Shown here one piece after another: positions 23,422 to 57,934 of a stretch of DNA of 64,000 bases. Where the stretch lies: the NCBI GenBank assembly GCA_017979445.1, contig CM030711.1, positions 6,355,221-6,419,220 of the forward strand. Reading direction: 5' to 3'. Each line of letters opens with the position of its first letter. Positions within the stretch are counted from its first letter, which is position 1. A program made the position numbers and the translations under genes. The notes under the pieces were generated by a model. That model was given only the letters and a program-made list of their open reading frames with translations. It was not told where the DNA came from and made no database searches. Source of the stretch: Akebia trifoliata. Lineage: Eukaryota; Streptophyta; Magnoliopsida; Ranunculales; Lardizabalaceae.

Positions 23422-24700
23422 AAAAGTGACACCTCATTTATTCTCTCCAATCGAATCTAATCTTATACTCCGCCCTCATGTGAATTTTAAAATGTAAAAT
23501 CACTCTTTTATCATTGTGACTTGCGCATAATCTTCAACTCAATATAATTATTCAATTAACAATATATTCGAATGACCCCAAATTTTGACTAGGAGTACCT
23601 CACATACGCCCAAAAAGGACCAAAATTGTTTGGTGGGCAGTAGTGACCTTACAAGATTCTTCCCAATCGGATTTGCATCTTGCCTAATGACCACTCTATA
23701 ACGAACCCTGTTTCTAAGAGATGAGAATTATACATATATAGAGAGAGAGAATTTTGTTTCTCAATCCGCCAATGTTCAACCATTTTGATTTGTACATGTA
23801 TATAATTCAATGACATAAAAAAGTTAAAAGTATAATTACATATAATATCAAAAGAAAACAAATTTATATAAAAATAATTAAATAAAATGAGACAAACTCA
23901 CTTGGCTTGATCAAAGCTTTTGATCCCAAACATAAAATTAAAATCCGACAGTTAAAAATTATCTTCTTTGATTTTTAATGTTCTTAAATTAAATTTTGCC
24001 CAACAAAACCAGGGATAAAAGTACCATCAAACTCGAACACGATTGTTCATTCTCCTCTTCTAGTTGTTTCAGGAGAAAAATTACAATAGTTGGAGCAACA
24101 TTTTAAGAACCTTTCTTATTTCATATTTGTCACTCTACATGTCGTGTCTACAAAATCCAAAAGGTCGCTTAAACACGAAATGATGCACTAAAGTCCATAA
24201 ATGAGTCAATATATATATAATATCGATAAGAAACCGATAGATTGGATTCAAAAGTGTGGATTGCAGCCTCCTCACTTTGTCATGGGCAAACCACAAAACA
24301 TGTCTCTAGTCTAGAGACGACATGGTGAAGAAAGATTTTTAAACTAGTTTTTCCATGGCATCTGCATACCCCTTCAGGGACAACAATCACTTTCAGAGGA
24401 AGGGTCTACAAATTTTAGGACAGGATTGCATGCGTCCCCATTTTTCTGTTCTTGCGCTTGAAAACAAGTAAACTGAAACTGAATTGTTTGAAGAGGAAAC
24501 ACTGACTACCACTGCCGACAATATATTGACCAAGTAATATGAGTCTCGCTCAAGTTTGTCGAATGCACCCTATTAGTTAACCTGAATATTCCACCATTCA
24601 AGTCAAGAAACTCCACTGATATCAAGGATTCTGGTTTCACAGCTCCATCATGCGCAACTACCTGTGACCCTGATATCTTACTCCCCTTACAATCAATTTG

Positions 24701-24751
24701 TGTGTGTGTATGTGTGTGTGTGTGAGAAAGAGAGAGAGAAAGAGAGAGACC
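24701..24751. repeat. (TG)n-(GA)n compound microsatellite
   Basis: A run of TG dinucleotides, broken by one TA, passes into GA-rich repeats. It is downstream of the RPS18 stop codon. Confidence 0.9.
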
Positions 24752-25136
24752 TAAACTTATTTAGGGCGGGGTCTGTTGATGTGCCGAACCCAGCCATAAT
24801 CAATAATGAAAGATGATTGCGACATACCATCGCCGAATATTCAGGCAAAAATCAAACAATTCTAAAAGCCCAACTAGACAACTCTTTCTTCATCAGAAAA
24901 ATAAAAAGAAAACGCTACCGTCATGATAAAGGGGTAAACCCATTAGGAAACCTACGACAAGAAAGCATAAAAGCTGAGAACACTCTTTGGTTCATTAAAC
25001 TTAGAAGAAGGTGACGCCCTCTCATGCAACAATCTTGGACTTGTAAATGGTCCTAGACTCAAAAGACAAAACAAAATTTGAAGTAAAACTATAACAAAAT
25101 CCAAAATAGATAAGAACATAGAATGGGACACCGAAC

Positions 25137-28219
<3,083 letters not shown>

Positions 28220-28339
28220 GGCTAGGGTTTCTTTCTTTCTCTCTCTCTCTCTCTAGATGGTCTTCGCTGCGAAGGAGAACTCAAGCGATATGAGATCTGC
28301 GAACGAGAGAGAAGAAAGAGCTTTGGCTGTGGTGACGGC

Positions 28340-28345
28340 TTTATA
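28340..28345 (-). promoter_or_regulatory. TATA box of RPS18
   Basis: On the minus strand a TATAAA lies in GCTTTATAAAGCC, about 120 bases upstream of the start codon. A telo-box-like AAACCCTA lies next to it (28363-28370, on the plus strand), and another, AAACCCTAGCC, touches the start codon. This telo-box and TATA arrangement is usual for plant ribosomal protein genes. Confidence 0.6.
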
Positions 28346-28399
28346 AAGCAAAAGAGATCCTAAAACCCTAGGTTTAGATATACGGTGTATAAGAATATG

Positions 28400-29740
28400 A
28401 GGTTACGTAACTCTCAAATTACGGTCTACGCATACTGGTGATGGATATGGGAATGGGCGGATCGGGATGGGTTCGGGTCTGGTTTTGGATATGCTGATTT
28501 TACTGTTCCGAAAACCCTCGTCCTCCAAACCCAGGCTCCTTGATAACTGTTTCGGTTCAGTGTGGGTCGGATTCAAGGGAAATATTGTGTTGAATAGGGC
28601 CATAAATGGATTGGATCAGATCTGAAATCCGACCCCATTCTGATCCGGTTACTTCAGGTGTGAACTGACATCTTGTTAAATCAATTCTGGATCAACAATG
28701 TCCCAATTTGATATGGGCTCAACTCGATAAAATGTGAGAAAGTATATTATTATTAATGTAAACACTCCAATTTGAACAGATTCCCACTCGAAAGAACCTA
28801 AAAAGATTAATTTTTCTAGCAAAATTTGTCAACAGACTTAAAATGTCCAAATTCCCGAAAATCTACATTTTAACAAAATCAAAAGATCCCAAAATTTTTA
28901 AAGGTTTCATGGACCTGTACAAGCCCCTTTCCTTCTCCATTTCTCACCCTCTAACCTCGAAGTTGGAAACATTCTAAACCCACCTAAGACCCATCAAAAT
29001 TCAATCCCCTGAAATTAATGTTAGCCTCACCTTATAACAAGTCTAATCCTAGTCAATTCCTTAACCTGACCTAATCCTAATACCATGCAGCCCAACTCTA
29101 ATCCAAACCCTAGACTCAAGTCAATCCTAATACTTAAACTCTCATCGAGACAAGAACCCAACCTAACAAACTCAAACTTAAAGTCCATATCCTTACCCAT
29201 ATTCATATCCATGATAAATATCAATTAAGGTCCATACAACCCTTGATCATCAAGGTGGACACTTTGTCACCATTACCCTTCATCTCCAAAATTCTTCTAA
29301 CCAACCCCATCATCATCCTCAGAAAGTAAATTAACCCACATCCCTTCTTCCCGATTAACTCACTTAACACCCTCACCCTTACCCTTGAGACACTTGTCAC
29401 CACCTCCTCCATCTTCCCAAAATCTAACCACCTAATCTCTTACACAAAACATTCTTTTAATCAAACACTCACACCCCTTAATCACACCTAACACTCTACC
29501 CATGTGGGTTGAAAAATCCAACCCAATTAGGTCAAGAGTGACTCGTTCCCATCACCTTCCACAAATACCCATATCCAACCTCCAAATAACAATATTTTCA
29601 TACCTACACCTCACGTCACTCCCTACTAACTTTTCTCCTTTTACATTTTTTACCCTAAAAGCAATCCCAAAAATCTAATAAATACTCCTCTCATGCTCTC
29701 AAGCCCTAAAAAATTCAAAATAATAATAATAATAATATAT

Positions 29741-29788
<48 letters not shown>

Positions 29789-31311
29789 GTGTGTGTGTGT
29801 GTATCAACTCCTCTCAACTCTCTTCCTTTCTCAGTACCTCATTTCCTCTAAAAGAAATTCATAATTCTACTAAGGACATAAGAAGACCAAGAAAAATAAT
29901 GAGAAGAATAAGTAGAAGGAAGGCCCAAGCCTCAAGCTGGGTTAGATATAACATTGCACCGCACCCCCCTACCCCCCTTCTCCATCTCCTTCTTCTATTT
30001 TCCCCTCTCATTTTTTATTTTTCATTTTAAGGAAGCCTCTAAAATGTAGTGTTATTCTTCCCCTATCTCTGATAAATTGGACTTCGGTTTGGTCGAAAGT
30101 GTAAGGGTTGTAATCATTTTAAAAGAAAAAAATATATATTTTAAACTCCTAAACAATTCGTTTTAAGGCAATCGGTACTGGAACCCTTCTTAGCCCAGGA
30201 GAATGGGTTAATAGTCACAAGTTTACACTCTTTCAAAATTAGGTACTTACGACAGGATCTTGATGAGGATCATCTCATCGATCCTCATGATTCGAGCCGA
30301 TAACAAACCCCTTAAGTGTAAGGGTACAAGTTGTCGATCATTCGACTATTTTATTTTATCTTTATTTTACAAATGACCATGTTTTTCGAGATTACCCTCA
30401 TTTGATGAAAAAATATATGTGCCTAACACTTTCCCCTTTCTCTAATCAAACCCTTACTTAGGTCTTAAGTGGATTAGTGCCCTAATCTATACAAGAGTCA
30501 CCAAGATGTTAAAATGATTTTTTGATAAATATATTTTGGGTGACCATTCACACTCTTTTATAAAAAGAATGTTGGCAACTTCAAATCCTCGTAGAGGTGA
30601 TATTCGAATTCGAAAATCATGTATCTATTATTATTATTATTATAACAATAATATTAAAAAAAAACTAGTGCTGACAATATTTTAAATGTATAAATAATAA
30701 TAAAAATGTAAAAAAATAAATTAGGGATTAAATAGTAGCAAATCACTCAATATCGGTTGCACTCTAATTTAACAAAATGCTTATTATTATTATTTTAAAA
30801 TTCTCAGCCATCCCTTTTTATTTATCTCCAAAAAAAGTTTTCAAACAAAAAATTGAAGAGCTATTGTAAAATCTACACAAACCTGCCATTAATAGGAGTT
30901 TCGATGGGCTTTTACCTTGTGCTTTTGATCACAACTTTCTCAACATTTATCAAATTCTCAAAATATTGGTTTTATTAGATAGACTAAGTGAATTTTTTTT
31001 TAAATGTCATCATAATGCAAGTTTTGACCACTTAAAATAAGACCTAAAGAATCAAGAAATTTCAAAGATTCTCAAAAGTTTTGTTGTTGTGGTTCCTCTT
31101 TGATTTTGAATAATAAGAAGAAAAAAAAATGGGTGTTTATTTTTTTATATTTTGGAATTTGGAGTGTTATCATATCAGTGGAGTGCAATCTGTACCAGAT
31201 GATCTGCAACTGGCTTGTCCGAGCCAACTCGTCTAGAACCGGGTTTGTAAACCATGCGAATCACAATACGAAGTACGAAACAAGAAGGTAAAAAAGACGA
31301 ATTGTGCTACG
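28400..31311. other. Divergent spacer between RPS18 and XRN4
   Basis: No gene is supported. About 28930-29700 is strikingly poor in G and rich in C on the plus strand, with many CCTAA and ACCC words. It is followed by an AAT/TA/TG compound microsatellite (29720-29801). Around 30267-30298 a small perfect inverted pair, TGATGAGGATC with GATCCTCATGA, is present. Frames on the minus strand at 29027-29412 simply reflect the skewed composition. Confidence 0.5.
29720..29801. repeat. Compound (AAT)n-(TA)n-(TG)n microsatellite
   Basis: A run of AAT units passes into alternating TA with two interruptions, then TG. It probably varies in length between individuals. Confidence 0.9.
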
Positions 31312-31450
31312 TGGACTTCGTTTTCACCGTGTTTCACACTGCGTTGACGAGGAGGTGTGGTCATAACCGAAGATGTTTTTCACTTGTATCTCGAGGAAAG
31401 ACATCTATGGCAACCACATGCAGTGTGAAACACAGTAAAAATCGAAGTCC
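31312..31450. repeat. Imperfect long hairpin upstream of XRN4 (hairpin H1)
   Basis: The left arm starts GGACTTCGTTTTCACCGTG. The right arm ends with the complement of GGACTTCGATTTTTACTGTG. The stem is asymmetric, with about 18 extra bases in the left arm. The apical part (AGATGT, a loop with TGTATCTCGAGGAAA, then ACATCT) matches the apex of hairpin H2 at 32723-32890. It ends 203 bp before the XRN4 start codon, so it may lie in the promoter or leader. Confidence 0.75.
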
Positions 31451-31565
31451 TTCTAGGATTTTCCAAAACAGACACCTCTTTCCCTCTCAAACCGTCTCTC
31501 GCACGTCTTCTCACCTCTTCCTTCGAGGTCGATGTCTCCCTCTATCATAAACCAACCATTTCTTC

Positions 31566-31643
31566 ATGTCTGCAACAACAACCCATACTCAATTCCAAAC
31601 CCTAATTTTGTATCTTCGATTGGACATCTCTGCTAGTTCGTAA
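31566..31643 (+). CDS. Possible upstream ORF in the XRN4 leader (25 codons)
   Basis: An ATG at 31566 opens a 25-codon frame (begins MSATTTHTQF) that stops at 31643, nine bases before the XRN4 ATG. If the transcript starts above 31566, this frame would be met first by scanning ribosomes. The transcription start is unknown, so it is only a candidate. Confidence 0.4.
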   Translation: MSATTTHTQFQTLILYLRLDISASS

Positions 31644-31652
31644 AGACGAACG

Positions 31653-52070
<20,418 letters not shown>

Positions 52071-54513
52071 TTGTTGTCCAAGAGCACATGTTTTGTCCAT
52101 GTGAATACATATACAACAGTTTATTTAATTGATGTAGTTTATTTTGTAACAGAAATAGCAAATTTGTTTGTCAAAATGATTTGAAGTTATGTTCTCTACT
52201 GTAAATGTAACCATACCAATTATCTATTATAGGACGTTGACAAGATGAATCTTGTTTCTTACTATCTCCATTTATATCATTTTTAGGCTTTATCGTCTTT
52301 GTAGAGATCTTGTTTTTTTCGAAGAGGAATACTCTGCATTTTGGTAAATATTTGAGGTACTTTTGAAACCGATAACATATGCACCTTGACTCTGGTCTTT
52401 TTTGAGAAACTAGCTAAAATGGCACAATTGCCCTCTCATCGTCATCCTTTTGCAACAACTTCCTATCTTTAAACCTTGAGAACAAAACAGGTTTTTTTTT
52501 TTTTGGTGGCAATGTTCAGTTATTTGGAAAGTGAGCTTGGACAAGCTAGTTTCTTTTTTAACCCTCAATGGTTTGTGGGGAAATGCCTTTTGACTCTGGT
52601 CTTTTTCGAGAAAGTAGCTGAAATGATCCAAACACCCTAATCTATTTTTGTCACACCCCTTGTTAGCAATCTCCCTTTTAACTCTTGAAAAAATTACGAG
52701 TTTTTTGTTTTTTTCAATGAAAGTATCATTCTCCGGATTATTAAACTATTCTGAATAATTTACGGATTTTAAGTTTGAAAAAATAAAACATGGATTTTAT
52801 GACTTACAACTATTATGAATTTTTATAAAACTCGATGGAAGAAAAATGCTATTATAACTTGTTGTATGTTGCAAAGTGTAAACTTGTAAATTGTGACATG
52901 TAACACAAGTCGACTTTCAAGCGGTTATATTTCAAAAGTTTGGAAGAATTCACGTTTTTACATGATTAATGACACGACCCTTAACATTTATTTGAGATTA
53001 TATCTTAATTTTTCAAATTGATGATTTGTCCCTTGACTTTAGTCTTTTTTTAAAAATTAATGGAGCAATAATCTCAATGTCCTCGTTATCACCACCATCA
53101 TTATTATCATATCATTAACATCACCATCACTATTAACATCACTATCATATGGCTAAATTTTTAAAATGAAATGGATAATATCTGTATGAATCATATGCCA
53201 AATATTTTTCATTTATCGAATTTTTCGTAGAACTTTAGACTGGATTTTTACAATCCAAAGTTGAACAGAACTCGATTTTTTCACAAATCGAATTTTTGTT
53301 GTATTTCGAATTGCTAACAAGAGTCACACCAACTTCTTACTTTGTAACACTTTATAATCAATGAAATGACATATAAAGAGAAACACACACATGAACCAAC
53401 TCTTTGAAATTCTCCCACCTCTCTCTCTCTCTGGTTAAATAAATCCCAATATCATCTTGACATTATGGTTATCATTGGTTCCTAAATTAGAATTGGCATG
53501 AGAAACGATAATATGGTGCATGGATCCTTTTACTCTTGTGCTCCCATCATAGAAGCAAGGATCAATTGATCTGGAATTTTAATTCATAGGCTTTAACACA
53601 AATAAATATCTGTTTAATTGAATTATTTCTCATTGGCCCAATTGGATTCATGATTGATCAATTTGATGGTTCAGATTCAGTTATTGTGGAGAGACAAAGA
53701 GTGGGGGTGGTTTGAAAATTATCCTATTAGTGTCATGAAGTGGACCGCTTCTAGAAGCAGAGATGGCCTTCTAATCACAGTCTAGGCATGTGACATGCAC
53801 ACGTTCAAAAAGTTCTCATGAAAACCTCTATTGGCTAGCAAGGACTGACATGTCAATTATGCACTTTATCACTGCCATCTGCGATTGGGTCCCCAATATA
53901 TTGACTCTGTCTCTGCTTTGATTTTTTTTGCGAACTTAGATTATTCTATGGTCCAACATCTTTTAATCCGACTTTTTTATTTTTTAGTGGAAAAAAAAAA
54001 TGTTATTTGAATATTAATATGGGAAATTTGTAAAATAATTATAGATATTTTTATTTATTTTCAAAGTGTTGAAAAAATTATTACATAGTGTCGACACTTA
54101 GAGAAATTAATTATTATTATTTTCTTTTTTTCTTGTTTGCTTTACTACTATTTTACTTTTTCAATAAAAATTCTTCCTTCATATCTCTACAAACCTCTCT
54201 AATTCATGGCGTCATGCCTTACGACCCCTGCTTTTCTTAATATCTAAACTAGGAAAGTCAAGGTTAAGTGTGATTTTCTTTTATTTTTGATTCTTGTTAT
54301 TTTCTATCTAAACCCACCAAGGGTTGTTGTAATAAAATCCAATAATTCCAATAACTAGTAAAAGCTTAAGCATGATTTTCTTCTATTTTTTTTTATTCTT
54401 GTAATTTTCTATATAAACCCACCAAGGGTTCTTGTAATAAAATCCAATAATTCCAATAATGTTTCTTCAACAAGTGTGGACATCCTAAAATAATCAAAGG
54501 AGGCTTTTCTAAT
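52071..54513. other. Convergent spacer between XRN4 and WNK
   Basis: It holds the 3' ends of both genes. It is AT-rich, with a trinucleotide-like ATC/ATT stretch at about 53080-53150 and a (CT)n at 53408-53420. A 105-bp tandem duplication lies close to the WNK stop codon (54264-54460). No gene is supported. Confidence 0.55.
54264..54460. repeat. Tandem duplication in the WNK 3' region
   Basis: Two copies, 54264-54355 and 54366-54460, share GATTTTCTT, ATAAACCCACCAAGGGTT or its close variant, and TAATAAAATCCAATAATTCC. The offset is 102-105 bp because of a T-run length change. The block lies 54-250 bp past the WNK stop codon, so it is probably in the 3' untranslated region or just beyond it. 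Confidence 0.8.
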
Positions 54514-57500
54514 TTAAACATCAAAAGCATCAACTGGAAGAGATGTTGTCCTGTGAAGAGAGTGTGGAAGCAATGCCCCACCATAGAAACTCTTGGAAGT
54601 GAACAAGTGCTCTGGACTGCACGATTCGATCGTTGCCTTGCAATGTTGGTCCTTTCGGATCTCCGAATTGGGGGAGATATTATGAACATGAGCCAAGTAA
54701 GAAGAACCACACTTCCCTGAAGAAACTGATTTTATGAGATTCTCATTGCTCTCTCCTTGTACCGAGGTTGACATAGGAAGACATGTCATGTGTTCCCTAG
54801 TGTCGAAGTCAGGAGACCAAATTGGAGCTTTTGAATTTGCTTCTAATTGTAGAATTTTAAGCTCCTTCATCTCCATTAACTCCATCTGATATTTGGCTTT
54901 GAGCCATCTAAATTCCTGCCTTACCTCATTCCCATAATCATCTGAGATTACATGAACCGACGAGTGAATTTTGGGGTATGTAGAATTTCTTGCAGTGGGT
55001 TTATGATTGGCCACAACAATCACGCTCTTATCAATTATGCTCTCAGAGGTTGAGTAATCCAATTGTTCGAGTCCATCGAAAGGGGATTTGCTTGATCCTT
55101 CGGAACTTAATTTGGGAACATATTGATTTCCATCTGATTGGCTTGAGACCATGGGTGCTCCCTTGGTTACACAATGTTCCACCCCGTCCACATTGTATGT
55201 GATCTCTTCGAACCTACCGCGCGTGGCAGCGCATCCGTGTCGTGAACAGTGAAGAACTTGCATATTTTTGTTACTTGGATTATTCAAGGAGAACAAATCG
55301 ATAAGGGAACCAATGGAGGAACTGTTGGAGGCACAATTGTGACACAAACTTGCATTTGCAAAGCGGGGACTTTCTTCTATGCCTGGCCCTGGCTTCCACT
55401 TGGGTACCAACGAAGCAATCTCACCGTCGATCATATCTGCTATACTAATCACATCTTGGTCAGTTATATCCAACTCTGCAACCATTTCGGTTGCAACACT
55501 CAACGCTGTATCATTCTCAATGTCGAATGGGAAGTAAATGTTGCGGACCCGCCCTGCAGGGAGAATCAGCATTGATGATTCAAGTAACACAAATAAAAGA
55601 GTATAAAGTACACAAAAGTGGAAGATAGATTCTAAATCACTCAACCTTCTTTATCAGCAATTCTAATCCTTAAAAAGATGCTACCATCTTCTTTCCTCCT
55701 TCCCTTGATTGTGATGTCTACATTTGGGGAATGTTCATCTTCATTGCAAGTGAAGAGCTCAGTACCATTGGCTTCAATCTCGATCGGATGAAATCCCCAC
55801 TCATTTTCAAGTTCGACATCAAGATCACTCGAGTATCCATTGAACAAAGAACCATTACTACCATGATGAAGCTCAATGAAAGGCTGCATTAGGAGAGGAC
55901 CCATTCCATCGATTTTTCCCGAATACTCTATCGGCCTTATGTTGGCTCCACAATTATCAATTTGGAGAAAAGGGTCCTTCAAAAGCTCACTCGCGGGGAG
56001 TCTCTGAGACACCGTCACTAAGCATTTCTCTATGAATTGTCTCACTTCGGGATCTTTTACTTTGTACAAAGCATCTGGTTTCTCCCCCTAATGAAAACAT
56101 AAAACATGTAAATACAGAGAGACCAAGTGGTGGAAACTAGTGAGAGATGGAAAGATAGAGAGTTCTTACAGAGATCACTTTCTTGTAGATCTGAGCAGGA
56201 TGTGAGCATTCACTATATGGATAGTCAAAAGTGACCATTTCCAAGACACACATACCAAATGAATAGATATCAACCAATTCATTATATTCCTCCTTATACA
56301 CCTCTGGGGCCATGAACTCTGGTGTACCTGAGAGAGAGAGAGAAACCCAAATAAAATCCAAAAGCTTCTAACCGAATCGATTTGCATTGGTCTCAGTTAA
56401 TCGATTCCTCTCATCAAACAATTAGAAAACATAAAATCACAAGAGAGCAAAGTAATAAAATTCGGATTCGGTAATTATTCAATGGGGCTTCAATTCGGTT
56501 CATACAAGTAAATTGGTAACTTTCATAAAAAAAATTGGGAAAATATACAAAAATTGGGAAAATATAGGTTTTTGGGTTTCTTACCAAAACCCATCAGCTT
56601 CCATCGCCCTAAAAATCCCAACTTGCTCTTATTTTTTATTGTTGAAGAAAATAAAACTTTGAGAATTATGTTTTTGGGTTTCTTACCAAACCCATTAGCT
56701 TCAATCTCCTTAAAATCCTATCTTGCTCTAATTTTTGATTGTTGAAGAAAGTAAAACTTTGAGGGTGAAGAGTGAAAATGTTACTATATTTCACGGATAA
56801 ATTATCAATTTTAATTGGCTAGTTAGTCACTTATAGTTATAGGGAGATATATTAATTTTTCCAAAAAATAGGAGAATTTTCTAACTAGCATTGGAATAGC
56901 AGATGTTGATTATTGTGTTCAAGGAAAAATGCATAAATAAAATGTAATTTAAAAAAAAGCTTCCATTCTAGATAATTTGAGATCTATTGATGATACTACA
57001 AGGAATTTGAAATAGGGGAAACTCACCAACACAATGGGCAGCATGGGATTTTCGAAGAATCGCAGCAAGACCGAGATCGCCAATCTTCACTTCTCCTTGG
57101 TTCCCATTGATAAAGATGTTGTCACACTTGAGATCTCTATGGATGACAGGGGGGTCATGACTATGGAGATAGAGAAGCCCTTTCAAGATCTGCCTACACC
57201 AATGCTTTACTACTCTAATGTTAACTCTCTTATGCTTCTGCCTATACCTAGCAAAAAAAAACAAAAAAACAAAAAACCCATATCAGAAAACCTATAATCT
57301 CAAATAACCATATCTCCAATCAGCTAAAAAGAAGAAGAAAAAAAAAATCATGAAAAATTCAGAAATACATACTGTCTTAGAGTCCCAGATGTGAACATCT
57401 CGGTCACAAAGTTTATATTTCTGTTTGCAATATCAACCCAAGAAGAGTAGAACTTCATAATGTTTTTATGTTTTAAAGTTTTGAGAAGATGGATTTCAGA

Positions 57501-57934
57501 GTAGAGTCTCCCAAGATCTTCAGGGCTTCGTAAGAAATCATAAAGCTTGACTTGGTTCCAAGCAACTTCAATCCCTTCAAACTCATCAAAGGCTCTATAA
57601 CTACATCAATCAAAAAAAAAAAAAAAAAGAAGAAGAATTAGCAAATACCCATTTAAAAAAAAAACTTCAAATTTTGCAAAAAATCTTTAAAGGGTAGGAA
57701 GAAAATAAAAGAATAGAGGCTCATACACTGTCTTTGAAGCTCCTTTGCCAAGGATTTCATTGTACTGCAACCAAAAACAAGATACAAAACAAATTAAAAA
57801 AAAAAAAAAAAGAAAGAAAGAAAAAGAAGATGTGTGGAGAGTAAAGTAGAGTATAATACCCTTCCATATCTTCCAGTTGAATCAACTTCAACAAATTCAT
57901 AGTAGTTTGGTTCAAGAGGTGTAAGGCCATTCAT
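54514..57934 (-). CDS. WNK: WNK (with-no-lysine) serine/threonine kinase, seven exons
   Basis: Minus-strand exons: 57934-57860, 57764-57727, 57600-57373, 57247-57027, 56327-56170, 56087-55646, 55553-54514, totalling 2202 nt and 733 residues at GT-AG sites. The kinase domain spans about 24-285. The usual strand-3 Lys is Asn (N53 in VAWNQVK). The ATP-binding Lys is instead K36 in GKGASKTVY, the WNK hallmark. HRDLKCDN gives catalytic D152, and DLG (D171) replaces DFG. An OSR1_C-like domain follows (about 365-435, VDITIKG...[10 protein letters not shown]...NIYFPF). A charged, probably coiled-coil segment lies at about 596-627, and the protein ends [10 protein letters not shown]. Plant WNKs act in osmotic, circadian and flowering control. 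The C-terminal tail and position resemble Arabidopsis WNK2, though this protein is longer than the 568 residues I recall for it. Confidence 0.95.

Larger units (their letters stand above)
22535..25136. other. XS promoter side and RPS18 3' side
   Basis: About 2.6 kb between the XS start and the RPS18 stop. The XS promoter should lie just above 22540. A TTTTAAAAC-ended repeat sits at 23211-23421. A (TG)n-(GA)n microsatellite lies at 24701-24751. No coding region is supported, and the short frames here carry no domain. Confidence 0.55.

Noticed and set aside
29027..29412. Possible small proteins on the minus strand of the skewed block
   Set aside because: The open frames follow from the lack of certain bases, and the peptides are low complexity.
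54990..55575. Plus-strand frames opposite the last WNK exon
   Set aside because: They are complements of a long coding exon and have no domain.
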